A stretch of DNA of 64,000 bases from Siphonodentalium dalli (Eukaryota; Mollusca; Scaphopoda; Gadilida; Siphonodentaliidae), in NCBI GenBank assembly GCA_032622095.1, contig CP136066.1:103067319-103131318 (forward strand). Reading direction: 5' to 3'. Of the stretch, positions 34,201 through 49,200 are shown piece by piece. The notes under the pieces are model-generated. The model did no database searches, was not told the DNA's origin, and saw only the letters and a list, made by a program, of their open reading frames with translations. Position 1 is the stretch's first letter; each line of letters starts with the position of its first letter. The position numbers and the translations under genes were made by a program.

Positions 34201-37200
34201 TAAAACTGTTTATGTGTACCTATACCATAGTATGGTACACATAGCGTCAATGTCTGGATTGACCACTCGTCTGTCCATCCATCTATATCTGTCTGTCAGA
34301 CACTTTAGGTATAATGCGATAACTCTAACATTTTCTATTTGATCGGAACCAAATTTTGTATATAGGTTTCTCATCCCAAAATACAGTTCGAGTTTGAATA
34401 TGGGTTTGATCCGATTTATTTTAAAGCAGTTATGACCCTTCTTCTTTTTTTTTAATTTTAAATTTGGATTTTTCATATTTTTTTAGATTGAATTTCCTCG
34501 CTCAATTTAACATAAACAAATATTAAAAAACTTTTATAATAATAAAAAAATTATTTAATTAAAAAAAAAAAAATTGTCATTGACACTAATTTGTTTTAGT
34601 TGTGTTCCATTAATAAGGTGTGATGTCCTGTATTGAAAATGTGAAGATTTTATTGCAATAGTTGCATGTAATATAATGATGTCAATAAATTGCCATGTGA
34701 ACATCCAATATCCAGAGTATGAGAATACCTTTAATAGATGTCATTCCAAGCAAAATCTGTTATTAATTGAGTGATGACATATGTTACATAGCGCTAGGGG
34801 GGTCGTTGTATGAAGGTAAAGATGAACAACCTGCTGGCTGGATATTTGTTTATCCTATCTGTCAAATTTATTAATGGCTAAACAATTGGATCTCACAGTG
34901 AGAGGTCCTTGTGTGAATAGGGACAGAGTTATGAGATTTAAAACGACTGCTCCCCCACCCCAATTACTTTAACCCCTTCTCAAGACAAATTATTTGACCT
35001 TTTGATTTTAAGTTAGGTACTGATATATGTATTACTGTGATCATATCTTTGACCAATTATCAGTTATAGATAATCGCCAAGGTATGGGTTAAACATCTGC
35101 CGATCGTGATCGGCCTCTCGTTATAAGAAGCGATAATTTGAATTTTTGCAAGACAAGTGAAAGCCGATATCTGGTCATAAAAACATCATATGTCAATTAT
35201 AGAAACCTTTACATGTATTTCATGGTATGATACATGTACGATAAGACGGTGGCAAAAACGGCACACATTCTGCAACATAACCACCGCAAGATAAACGTGC
35301 AATGGTATCTTATGCACACAGGGGTACTGGGACATTTTTGTTTTATCATTTTATTATGACATTAATTAAAATTAATATAATAAAATAAAAAGTTTCCAGC
35401 CCCCTCTGCATTTTATCTTTTGCACATTTATTTACATTATTCTCCGAAATTCGTTATCATTTCTGCTGACAAGTACATCATGAAATATCAGCAATTCAAA
35501 TCATAAGTCTACACATAATGGCTTACCCATTTGATTTCAAACGTCGAAGCCGGACAAAATATATATACGGTAATTCAATGTCCCGCTAAAAAAAACACAA
35601 ACACACCACCACTACCAGATAACTTTTCTGTAACTCCACCCACATTTGAAAATTGATCTTCTAATTGGTCAGATTCACACCCTGAACGGAGACTGACATA
35701 CTGCTGCGGAGAAACGACAAACATCATGCTTACACTGCGCGTTTTAAATCTATTATAGTTGACGAAGTTAACCGACTACGAAACCAGAATGATAGTTAAT
35801 AGTGGTTTATTTACTGTTGATAAGCCTATTAGATATATTCTTTGTTCCGTTTGCAACGACATGTACATACATGTACATGTATGTTTACTCTCCAGCAGCC
35901 AGCATTTCTATATATAACGGACATATACAGTATGGCAATACTTTCGTGCGTAGTGTTTTACTCCATATACATTGGGAAACACGACCGCTCCATGCGATAC
36001 ACTATTACAATGACTTAGAACCTGTATACAATGTATACATGTATGACAAACACAGTCTAACACGAGTCAAAAGCTGCAAATAAACTGCCTTTTGGAACGA
36101 ATGCGTAGATATGTGATTTTCGGTGAGTGGTGAAATTACACTAAATTAATCATACATGTAGGTAAATAAATCCAAAAAAATTGAACAGTATAAAACCAAA
36201 TAATGTGACTCATCGTCTGTTTACTTTTCGGCGCGGTGATTGTAATCTCCAACGTGTGTGCGTTTATCCTTAACGCAACGCATTTAAAGTAAACGCGGTC
36301 TGCGTTACACTTAAACGCAGTCTGCGTTAAACTACAACGCGGTCCGTTGATTTCCAACGCGGTCGTAACGTATCACCAACGCGTTATCAACACAAAGACC
36401 GCGTTGCGTTGGCGTTACGACCGCGTTACAACCACGTTGATGACCGCGTTAAAAGGGCCACTTATTTTGAGAAGGTCTGTACTATTAGTCATATTGCTTC
36501 CGATGACACTGACAGAGTCCAATAAGGCTAAAAAAAAAGGTGATATTTCCGGTAACACACCCCGACTCAAAAGTCGAGTCCAGACCACCGCCCCTTCTAA
36601 ATCTAATTTTATCCACCCAAATAAACCGAAACAAAATAAATGTGTTTATAGATCTCTGATCATAGTAAAACTGCTGATCAATCTCCATGTTATAACCAGG
36701 TTGGGTACAGCACAATTACTGGACATAAAGTCTCAAAAAAAGGTTTTAATCGAATTTATCACACAAAATACTTAGAATTGGAAGCAAGCAACAACCGTAG
36801 TAATAAGCCAGTACCCAGTATACATAAGTATACGTTTTGGTAAGTATATAGGTAGGTATGGGTGGACTTGTGATCGAATACAGTCAGATGTCCTGCAGAG
36901 GCTGTGGTGCGGGGCCTCGGTGTATTTATTGTAATGTATTGTATCGATGATGCAATGCATTAACTTACCCATGGATGTATTCTAGGCTATTCCACAACAA
37001 ATTGTTTGAAAGTTTGATGTAGCCATGTGCATGACGACATGTCCACGGCCCGCTTTTGATAACAATTCATCAACCAGCATTTTTCTTTGATCCCAATTCA
37101 AAGACATCACATCAAAGTAAATGAGCCAACTGAACTAGTTGCAAGTTACACCATGTTCATGTCAATTTCGCAGACACGATTTGATTGTCGATTTTGGCGT

Positions 37201-40200
37201 GGTCATCAAAATAATCATTGGTGGCGATCTATATGTGACGTCACCCGAGGCTGACTGGATGGAATCCCCCGTCTTTTGTGGACTGTGTATTTTAAAAAGT
37301 ACAATGTATTATACCGGTAGCTCACTTAAATTCCTTCGCGGAATTGGGCGCAAAACTTGCTTGAAAGACCATCTGTTCGCGACAAAATTAAACAGTGAAA
37401 AGCATGTGCGTTTTAGCGGGAAAATTACAGTCCGTATTCCGTTATCAGTCCTGGAAATTAGTAGTGCTGGGACGGTTGGGGTTTTTCCTAACCGGTTAAC
37501 CACGGGCATTAACCTAATCATAACCGGTTAACCGTGACCATCATTACCCAAAGTACGAGATTGAATACACTGGTCACTATATCGACAAAACAAGTGTTTG
37601 TTACGCGTCCTGGAAACGTTGAAATACATGCGATCACAAACGATGTCTTTGTCGTACAATGCGGTCCCGTTCGGCGATCAAATAGTGGTAACTGTGTATA
37701 AATTAATTCAGTTTTGAGCCAAAACAAACTAAAATATAATATATTTTAGTAGTGCGCTAGTCTATCGATGTTTACGCCTTTACGGGAGTTCCGCACCGCA
37801 TAAACAACACTTACTTGCAAAACCTTCAGCGACGAAAGATAGTTCCTTCCTCGTGTATATCCCGGGCACGATTATAGCTCAAACATGTGTACTACAAGGT
37901 ACTGAAGCTACTCAAGCTAGGTATACTGTTGTTTAGTAATGTTTACTAGTGTTTGGGTATAGGTAGGTATGTATTAATCACAGTGGCTCCACGATGTTAC
38001 TTCAATTATTTAATAAGCAAATTCAAACAAATTAAATCGTCGTGATATATTACATAAACCCCGGCCAGCCAGTGTTTAGGAAATAAAGTTATCGAACACA
38101 CTACTAGATATACTCTGAGTTCCCACTCCCAGTAGGCCTATGTGTTTTTTTCTGGATGTGCGACTTCATATTGGATGTTGATCGGGAATAAAGGGATTGC
38201 GTTCGGCTTGCCTTGCATTCCACCCATTTCTTATTTTTTTTTCGTCATCTTCAATTGGACTAAATGTCCCCAAATGTTCGATTTCAGTTTTTGTAGGTCT
38301 TCTGCCATCGCTTTGCGATGAACTAATGATAATGACAAAGGGGAGGCGCAGTTTAAAGAAAACAGATGACGTAGTAAAAGTCTAGACTTGATTACTTTGA
38401 TGTATGCCGCGGTGGGCATGCAGCCGGAACGTCATGTATAATGCCGCCAAAGGAAATTGGCATTGAATGTGTAGCAAGTGATTTGCAGACTGACACAGTC
38501 ACACAGAGTGTAGTTGTTGGTTTCATGTCTAGAAAAGCCGCCGGTGATCAAACGAGCATGTGTTGTGGGGTATATGAATACACAATCAACTGTCCAAATC
38601 GTTTCTAAGCGGCTTCTTATTACTTACTCTCGTTACTTAAACTTCCGTAAATGATTTCGGCAACATTTACATGGAGTATTACGATATAGTACGATCGTTA
38701 TCAATAGTACGGTTATCCGGTTGTGGCCTCCTCCAACCGGTTGACACGCGTAACCAAACCGTAACCGGTTATCCGGACAACCGTCCCAGCACTAGAAATT
38801 AGCGTCGTCAAAAGCCGAAATCGCCATCACCATTGACTAGACGAAATCGCCATCCAAGATTAAAATGCATTGGCATCCTTGAATATTCACAGAAACCCGA
38901 GTTTAACCCACTTTAAATAAACAACTGTCTGTTATGAATGACACACCAACTGGGTCACTGTGTTGCAAACCAAACACCTTAGTTGGTCACGTGAATGAAC
39001 TCTGTGTATCTATTTACGACAGACTCTTTGATGTTACCGACCAAGTAGCAGATACTACTGTGATAGAAACAACTCGCACTGTATGCAGATATTAAACACA
39101 CATTTCTGATCATCTGATGTGCATACATGTACTGTAAAGATTATGTGATAACTTGCTGTTAATTACACTGACAGTTGGCAGGTAATAAATTCTGCTATTT
39201 AAAACGTTCCGGGATTGAAACGAAATAAGTTGGAAATATGTGACTTTAAACCACAATACAATTTAGTGATTTGGTAAATATGGACAAGTTGTCACTGAAA
39301 AATAATGATCATCTATGAAGAGAAACAAGAGGGGATGAAATACAATAGGTTTTATTGAAATGGCTAGTATTTATTCCATAAAACGATCTCTCTTTCAACA
39401 ACACCTGGAAAATTGCGTCAGCAGTGATGAATAGAATGGCATAAAATGTGTAACCTCAGGCCCAATCTACACCAGAGATATTCAGGGGAAGATTGGAACA
39501 AAACATGTTTACTCCTGCATATCCAAGAACAGTCAGTAACATTGTTCTGGCCACATGTAATTTGTAAATAAAGGTATCAGATGATACTGTTGCATTGTGG
39601 GCTGGTACTGGTAGCTGCATGGACTACCGGTATGTAAGAGGAATAACTCTAAACCCATGGCCATAGCCTAATACCTTGAATCTTCACACTGGAGCAAATA
39701 CTTGTGGCCATAATATACATTCAATTGGAAGTTGTCTCCAAAACTTTATTTTCAGAGAATATCGTTAACACCTAATACATGGCCTAATAGTCCAGCAAGC
39801 TGCATAATATATTACCAGTTAACATGTATAAAACCATGCCAATTTTATAATACATGTTAAAAGGGTGTACTACACTTTCAAATGGCGGGTAAAAAAAAAA
39901 AAAAACCCTGCCTGCATACCTGGAAAATTTTCCCCATGTATCGGAAACAGAGATGTTTTTTTTTTTGGCCTAATACACATGTTATATTATGCTCAATTTA
40001 ATTGAACAAACAGTGAAGTCAGCTGCGCAATTAAATGTCACGTGACATGCACTTTCGGTTTTTACAGTCTATACCTGTGTTACGCTGTGTGTCTTATCTT
40101 ACGTGTACTATATATATAGCTTTGTTGTACTGCGTATGCATACATTTTTATTTTTGATAGTCTGACATACATAAATCAAAATGTCTACATGTTGACAAAC

Positions 40201-43200
40201 AATAAAGTTACCTATCGGCGTACATGAGTCCCATGAGATGTACTTTGTGTACATCACCATGCTAACAAAATCAATCAACTGAAACGACTGTTCCGGTATG
40301 TCAATAATTTATGATTATGCACAATCGCGGCGTCATCCTCGCACTAACCCAAAGTGTCCCGTGCTTCCCGGTGATCCCCACTGTAATATATTGCTCAAAC
40401 ATAGACCCAGGTACGGACGGGGTATTGAAGAGGACATGGCTCTATTTCAAGTTTGTGTTTGGTATAACTTTCCCCATGTTTACTGGTCATGTATTCAACA
40501 AAACATCATCATATTTAAAACGGTTTATTGAAGAAAAACAAGCACCTGATTATTATTTAGACAATCGGAAATGCCGATGTTGAAACCCGAGTACCGATTG
40601 TCATCTGATGGGCCACAATCGGCCGATTCCGATTGTCGTTTCCGATCATTGGCTCATCACTAGTGTGGTCTATTTATAGATCATTTGCGACAATCTTCTC
40701 TGTATGTGTGCGCGTTCCCTAGTATCGCCAAGTTTTTTAGCGCAAGACAATGTTGTATGTACTCTGCAGTCTATAGGGAATGCAGTCAATGCACCTGAAG
40801 GAACAGATTCGATAAAGTTTTTATCGGGCAGCCTATTTCGAATCGAATCAAATCAAATAGATCACAGGGCCCTACATTTAAATGTATGTTTTGGCTTTGT
40901 GAATTGGAAGCCATGTGTTGAGTGCATTGCTTTGTACTGTATGGTGAATTCATCTAAACTGCTTAGGGTACATGTAGTTGATTACCAGTATTTCCCAAAT
41001 TTTCAGTGCATCACACATGACGTAACACAACTATATGAACAAACCATTTTGTTGTTTCTTTTCAGTTTGTGAAATGTGGATATGCCGGATCCAACTTTCC
41101 GGCACACATATTCCCTTCACTTTTGGGACGACCAATCATTCGGTCTACTCAAAAAGTCGGTAATATTGAGGTCAAGGTGAGTGTACAAGATGAAACTTCC
41201 AAGAATAGTTATTCCTCTCATTCAATTTTCATGGGTAATGAAAGTTATGAAAACCACATGGAATTATCATGATTACCTCTCTATACAGATGATAACATTT
41301 CATGCAAAACCAAACCTCTCATTCACAACACATATTTCGAACATGAGCACTTTATGTTGCTATTTGATATTATTGTCCCCCGAAAAATTTATTTTTGGGG
41401 GACTATAGAAACGGGGTCCGTTCGTCCGTCGGTCCGTTCGTCCGTCCGTCAGTCACACTTTTGAGTACCTTCATGGTGTAATAATCTCCTCCTACAGATT
41501 TCATCCCAGAGATTTGAAACTTCAGAATATTGTTGCCCATATATTGAAGATGTGCAACATGTATATAGATGACGGAAAAATTATTTTTTGACGGAGTTAT
41601 TAACCCTTTTCGACATTTTTTATAATTTTCTGTATGAGGGTACCTTCATGGTGTAATCAACTCCTCCTACAGTTTTCATCCTACAGATTTGTAAGTTCAG
41701 AATATTGTTCCCCATATATTGAAGATGTGCAACATGTATAAAGATGACGAAAAAATTATTTTTTGACTGAGTTATTAACCCTTTTTGACTTAGAAAATTT
41801 CAAACATTTTTTATTATTTTCTGTATGAGGGTACCTTCGTGGTGTAATCAACTCCTCCTACAGTTTTGATTATAGATATTTGAAACTTCAGAGTTTTGTT
41901 ATCCACATATTGGAGATGTGCAACAGGTATATAGATGACGGAATTTTTTTTTTTTACAGAGTTATTAACCCTTTTCAACTTTTTAATTTCTTCAACAAAG
42001 CGGCAATGACTTGCCACTTTTTCGGGGGACACTGTGGTCTGCTGACCTTTTATTTCATCTAAAATTAATTCTGGCAAAATTGACACCTACTGAATTTAGT
42101 GAATCGTAGATTTGTAGACCTAATGTTTGAGATGAGGCTATTGCAGTCTTTCGATATTGGAAAATGTAGGTGCACAGTAAATTGTGCATCTGACTTTTTA
42201 CCCAGGTGCACTATTTTTCTTCTGTGAACCTATGGCAGGGTGCACGCTGGAGGGATAACCGATCCATTCCCCTTACCCCAATTTCTGATCCACAGGTTAA
42301 TCTATAAATATATAAAACCAGGGGTAGAAAAATGAGGCCGCATTGGGGAAATGCATTATGCGACCATGCTTCGCCCCTTCAAGAGAAAATTTAAATTTTT
42401 TTGCCACTGAAAAGTAGCCATTTCCTTGCATCCGAGTTAATCGCGAAGCAATCCAAAGCTTGTATATAGCGCAAGTTGATCCTGTACGTATGCCATTGTC
42501 CCTTTCCATCATTTCCACTGGTGCATTATGTTTTTTCATCATACCCAGTGCATAAATCTTTAAATTATGCATTTGAGACCAAAGTTATTGAAGATCATAG
42601 CATAAGTAGCTATTGAGACGAATGTACCGGCAGTCATCTGCAAATATATTGAATATTAGATTTTATATTGCAGACAGTTACTGGACTCAGTAATAAGGTT
42701 GATCCATTGCAATGAAATACTTTGCACAAAACTGAGTCAACCGGAGCACACAAAGCAAAGCCGCCTGAGAATAAGTTGCGATCGCTCGCTAATTGCAAAA
42801 GATGTTGCTTGACATAAAGTCAAACAACAATAGCAAGGACCACTGCCGACTACAGGCATTGATGGCACAGAGTTTTAGCCCATGTGTTATACAATATAAT
42901 TGAGTGTTGTGTGGTATCCATTTTGGCAGGAAAATGTGAACACATCACACGTGCGTCTGTTAAGAAGGCACCTCATTTGTGAATTTAAAAAAATATAGCA
43001 ATTTCATACTATCAATTTGAAGGAAAATAATCATTACCCCTTATAACCAATGTATGCTATAGTACTACATGTATAATAACAACTCTTTACCCTCACAATA
43101 AGAGAGATAAGTTCGAATTTAAAAAAAAGTTGTTTAACCCTTTCTTCACTGGAGCTTCCTGAAATTTTGCAAAAAACCTGTGCCAATGCATTCTCTTATA

Positions 43201-46200
43201 TATGCAAGTTGCCCTTAGGGTGCCTCGCATATATATGGCCTAACAATATTTACCTCAATCTTTTAAGCCAGTGCATTCTCTTATATACATATATGCGAGA
43301 CCCGCATATATAAGATAATGCACTGGCACATGGTCTTGAATACTGCACCAGGGCAGCTCCCGTCATGAAAGGGTTAAAAAAAACAAAAAAATGTCATGCA
43401 GTTCGATAGGCTGTTTGACAGGTAATATTTAAAAAAAAACACATTGCATTATCTAGACCTTGAACCCAACTAGGGTATGCTCTCAGTCTGCCATCTGAAA
43501 TCATGACTGTCTGCGAGAAAATATATAAAAACATTTTTCATTGCATATTTAATTTTTTTGGTAGCCATTTGCAGAACTATTTTTTTTTAGGAAAAATCAC
43601 CATAAAACTACATATTAAATGTCTGAAAAGATGAATCGGTATTTAGAGGATGTCTGCCAAATTATTGTGGTTGAATAATAGTTATGTTGTTTTATGTTAC
43701 TTTGGTCCTTGACCCGATATATATTATTTATATTTTTCTGTTTGTTTTTAAATTTGGTTTTATCAACGATCCTATATTTTGGGTTTTTAATTTGGCTAAA
43801 ATATCTGAAAAATGGCCAAATAAATTCAGAAATGGCCAAAACTTTGCCAAAGAATTTTCTGGCCAGTGCCATGGATTTTAAACATATTTATTTTTTATGA
43901 TTATAGGATCTAATGCTGGGCGATGAGGCAAGTGAACTGAGATCTATGTTGGAGCTGACATACCCCATGGATAACGGCATTGTGAGGAACTGGGATGACA
44001 TGAACCATCTATATGACTACACATTCGGCCCATCCAAATTGGACCTTGACCCTAAAAACAGCAGGATTCTCCTCACAGAACCACCCATGAACCCAACACG
44101 AAATAGAGAAAAGATGGTTGAAGTGAGTACTTGAAATGTGGGATATACGATTGATTCTATCTGTTTTATCTTAAAGCAACATGGCAATTTGCATTCAAAA
44201 ATACACAGTCTGATGATATGCTTTTGAATTTTTCTTAGTATCTAAATAGGTCGATTTATAATAGTATCTTTCTATGAGCATTACATGTCCCAGAAAGATG
44301 CATTGAAGTCATAAAAAATGCAACTTCAAACAATGTTTGCATGGCGAACAAAAAGATTGCCTTTTGTATTAATCAGAATTCTGGAATTAAAAGGTATGTT
44401 GTGTTATCTTAGCATGAAACTATTCAAAAACTTCACGCTCTGCATTCTGTTCATATTAATCATCAAAATTATGTAGTGCCATAAATGATAAACGTTTCAG
44501 AACGACCGCAACTCTAGATTTTCATCCCACGGTCCACAGTTGCAATTTTTGCACGATAATCATGCTGACTAAACAAATTGAACCGTGACTGTGACAAACA
44601 ATCTCAAATTTATCGAAAAATATAAGAAACTCAAACATGTTTTCAGTGCTATATCGACGAATTTGTTCATACATGTTCGACGCAGGTATTTATTTACCAA
44701 ATTATTTGTACATAATTTTGGGGTTTGAAACGAGCCATGTCCGTTCATTTGGCAGGGGATGTTCAGGAAATAGTAAGCAGACTCAGAAGGACGCTTATTA
44801 ATTGCAAGTAAATGTTCAGATAAGACTGGCCAATGGCTAGTGTAACCGCTCCTAAAAATAAATCCAATATGGCTGGTGTAACCAATCCAAAAAATAAATC
44901 CAATGAAAATTTTATAAATTTGTCCATAGCTGCAAAATCATATTTTATTTTTTTTACAGGTGATGTTTGAGAAATATCAGTTTGACAGCGTATACATAGC
45001 CATTCAAGCTGTACTCACACTCTATGCCCAGGGTAAGTGTTAATTCACTATAACATCCATTTTTATTGGGCCACGAAGGGCTGAAAATAGGCCCTATTTC
45101 CAATTGGAAAGAGGCAGGTTTTTCCCAATTTCTCACCATAAAATTCTCATTCACAAAATCTCTCTAGGTTTCCCCTTGATCTTGTAAAGATATTTTCATG
45201 TCCTTCTGCTCCATTTGTATAAAATGGGAATAAACAATCTGTTATGACAGGAGTTGCACTGATGCAGCATTAAAGATCATGTGCCAATGCATTCCCTTAT
45301 ATATGCAAGTCTCCCATAGCGATCCTCGTCTATATAAAGAGAATGCACTGGCTTACAAGGACAAGGTAAATCTTGTTAGGCCAATGCATTCTATAATATA
45401 TACGAGGGAGACTTGCATATATAAGAGATTGCATTGGCACAGGGTTTTTGCAAAATTTCAGGAAGCTCCCATTAAGAAATGCTTTAAATTATAATGTGTG
45501 ATATGACCAGCTGATATGACACTGATTATCACAATGACACCAAGGGCCCAGTACCGGTACCCTTTTCTAAAAAGGGTAGAAAAATCCCTGGCATCATAGG
45601 GCTGCAATGATACAAAACTTTAAAATGCGAATTGCATCACAATGCTTTTGTCATGATGGAAGCACATCTCATATTATAGAATTTGCCACTGTGAATTAAT
45701 TCAACCTTCGTTGGACAAATCAAGTTCCCTGCTGCCCGTATGGCAATTTCAAACTCTTTGCTGCAATTACGAAGGCTGAATTATTATAGTGTATCTCTCT
45801 CCGTACTGCAATTATAGTGGCAACGTCCCTTCATACTTCTGAAAATCTTCCTATTTTTCAGTGAATCTGACCTCGTTTTGAATTTAGTGTGGGGGAGCAG
45901 TTTCACATTTTATAAAAAACAACTGTAAGGCCAAAAAAAAAAAGTGTTTTGGTTCTCGGGCAATTTTTTTTTCAAATCAATGAGGGAGGGAGGGTTTTAT
46001 TTTTATTTTTTTATTTTTTCTGCGCATAGTAAGCATGGACAAAGATACCTTCCGCTGTCTAGTAATAACCAGAAATGTAGAGGGAACTGTTATGCATATA
46101 AACTCATTTAATCTTGTATAAAAATGACATTGTACTACCAGTGTATGACTGGGATTACCTAACATTATATAATGCACCTGACATTAACTACTGTTATTGT

Positions 46201-49200
46201 TGTCTAAAAACTGATACCGCTCCATTCTAATATGTGATCCTGAATTTAGTTCTGTGCCTTTCAATTGTATAAAGTTACATCATCATAATCAATGTTTGGG
46301 GAGTAAGTCGCCATGACTTTTACCCCTTTCACATAATAACATACATGTATAGAATAACGTAAATGAATTAATTGTTTTAAAATTATCCATGACGTTTAGT
46401 CGTACATATATCGCTCGTTATAACAGTTGTTATCGAATAACTCCTTGAATTGTTGAACCGATTCAGTGGAAACAATGTAATCTGATAAACTATTCCAGTT
46501 TGTAATCACTCTCTGGGAAAAGAAATATTTTCGCACATCATTGACTATTATGTTCTTTTGTTACAATTAGTGTAAGTTAGTTCACAATGACTAATTGTAA
46601 GAAGAGCATGAGGGTCAGCTTATCATTTTCTTAATTGTAGTCATCTACTTCATGTTGTAAGCCTGCAAGTCACTTTTTAACACATTACATGTTAGAGCTC
46701 AATGCACACTATTATTCAACACATATCTGTATCCCCCGAAAAAAAGGAAATATATATATATATTTTTGTTCAAATTTTTTTTTTTGTAACTTTTTTTGTC
46801 ATAACATCAGGCATTGCAATAAAAAGGCCTAATGCGGCCGTTTTTATTCAATGCGGCGGTGCCTGAGAACCAAAACCTTTTTTTTTTTGGCCTAATAGAC
46901 AGTTCAATGACATTTACTGACTGATTAGACAGGAAAATAGGCATTTATAACAAATAGGACGAGAAAGAAATAACTTTTTAGCTCAACTTGACAAATTAGT
47001 CAAGTTTAAGCTACTGCTGTGAGCTGGCATCCATCCGTCAACAGTTTCCTTTGGTACACCCTACAGGCCACATCCCTCATCCGATCATCATCAAACTTCA
47101 TATGGATCTTCAGGGTGACCTCTAGATTTTTTTTCTGAATTTTGTTGAAAAACATGGCTGCCAGATCTTAAATTTAACTCTTTGCATGACTTAATCCTTT
47201 TATTGAACGTTTGCAGGAGCCAATTCTCCAAATTTTCATGCAAGCCATTACATTGAATCGAAGAACTTCAATCAGATAGACTGGATCACACTGACATAAT
47301 GTGGATTTATCTACAATATTAATTATATTATGAATTGTTCTATCTGAGCCCATCAGTGTATCGTTTTGTTTGCCAGGATTTTTTTCGACTTTTCCCAACA
47401 ATTGCAAGTGTTGGTTATAATAAGGTCATTACAATAACAGTCTCATCAAAGGCTCAAAGCTAACCACAGCTAATCTTGAATCTTTATGAAACAGATATCC
47501 AACATTTCATTTCAATGTTCCATATAAAACAGGTTCATTTCTTTATTGGATTGCAAGAATTTCCGCTTATGATCTGGAACCCTGACCTTATCTAGATACG
47601 TATTTGTATCACGATACAAACTATATCTACTGTCCCTAGTTATCGGGTGCTTGTCAGTATTGATATCAACTGGGTTTATTGTTTCAAGCCTGTTGATGTG
47701 TGTTGATCGGGGATTTATCTGAACTGGATTTATTTTTCAGGCCTGTTGACAGGCGTTGTGGTTGACTCAGGAGACGGCGTGACACATATTTGCCCTGTTT
47801 GTGAGGGATTCGCTCTTCCACATCTCACCAGACGGTTGGACATAGCAGGCAGAGATGTAACAAAATATCTTATAAAAGTAAGCTTAGCACCAAAAGATAG
47901 TTTCAAATACATATGTGTATGTGTATAGTTTTGCATTTTTATCTCAAAGTCAAGTTTGAGCTATTGTTGGTATCTGTTGTCCGTGCACATGTGTGTTTGT
48001 ACGTCCATCAACATTTTTCATTAGCACAGGCTACAGGTTGTACCTTTGGTTGGATCATTGTGAAATTTGTCATGGGTGTTACAATGACATGTAGATGGGA
48101 TTGAATCATTTTGGGGTCATTCGACCAAAAAACATGGCCACCAGTGGCCATCTTTGATTTCAATCCGTTAGCACAGACTACAGGCTGTATATTTAGTCTG
48201 ATCATCATGAAATTTGCTATGTACGTTAACATTGACATGTAGATGGGAACGGTATGTTTTGGGATGAATCGGCAGAAAAACATGGCTGCAGTCAGCCATC
48301 TTGGTTTTCAGTATGAAACAATGGAAATCCAATAGCATGGGCTGTACTGTCGGTCTGATCATTGTGAAATTTGTCATGGCTGTTGACATTGACATGGAGA
48401 TGGGAACTAGTCATTTTAGAGTCATTCAGCAAAAAACATGTCAGCCAGTGGCAATCTTGTATTCTCTTTGCATGACTAAATCCTTCGGCACACCCTACAG
48501 ATCACATGTCTCATCCGATCGTCACCAAACTTCATATGGATCTTAGGGGTGACCTCTAGATGAGATCCTCCCATTTTTTACCGAAATTTGTTTTTTAAAA
48601 AACATGGCGCAAGCAGCCATCTTGGATTTCAAATTTGGATCTATCGGCACACGCTTCAGTCTGCATTCATTGCAGAATTGTTTTGAAAATTTACAGGTAT
48701 GTTTAGGATCACCTCTAGATGGGAGATATCAAATTTGAATGTTTCTTGACAAAAACATGGATGCTGGCAACCATCTTTCATTTTACTCTTTGCATGACTA
48801 ATCCTTCGGAACACCCTACAGGTCACATCTGTCATCTGATTGAACAAACTTCATATGAATCTTCCAGGTATACTCTAGATGGGAGCCTCCCTTATTTTAT
48901 GAAATTCGTTAAAAATATATGTTTTCCAGCAGTGTATTACTTAGATATTTTAACTTTCTGCATTCCTAACCCATTGACTGTAACACATGAAATTATCCCC
49001 TCTCCAAGTTGAGCTATAGTGTCATTGACACAGTCATTTAAACAGATACAGAAAGGATTCTCTCACCTTGTAAACTGCAATTGCCATACATTATTCTGGC
49101 AAATTATGATCTCCTTGTATCTACTCCACAGTTGCTGTTATTACGAGGCTATGCATTTAACCAGACAGCTGATTTTGAGACCGTTCGCATGATGAAAGAA

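Larger units (their letters stand above)
31576..36479. mobile_element. 4.9-kb TA-flanked element with AACGCGGTC arrays, in ACTR2 intron 1
   Basis: Inverted ends CACACCTTCTCAAAA and, reverse complemented, CAGACCTTCTCAAAA, both followed within a few bases by TGGCCCT; TA lies at 31574-31575 and 36480-36481. Subterminal arrays of AACGCGGTC and its complement occur at 31599-31795 and 36266-36452. The interior has no long reading frame and holds two CCGTCC-type repeats (33150-33690, 34215-34450). Superfamily not identified. Confidence 0.7.

Noticed and set aside
36347-36775. 142-residue + strand frame
   Set aside because: Crosses the right end of the 4.9-kb element and the GCGGTC array; no domain.
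37139-37531. 130-residue + strand frame
   Set aside because: Runs from intron sequence into the terminal repeat of the hAT-like element; no recognisable protein.
40704-41072. 122-residue frame ending at ACTR2 exon 2
   Set aside because: A different frame from ACTR2, crossing the acceptor; exon 2 already joins exon 1 in phase, so no extra exon is needed.
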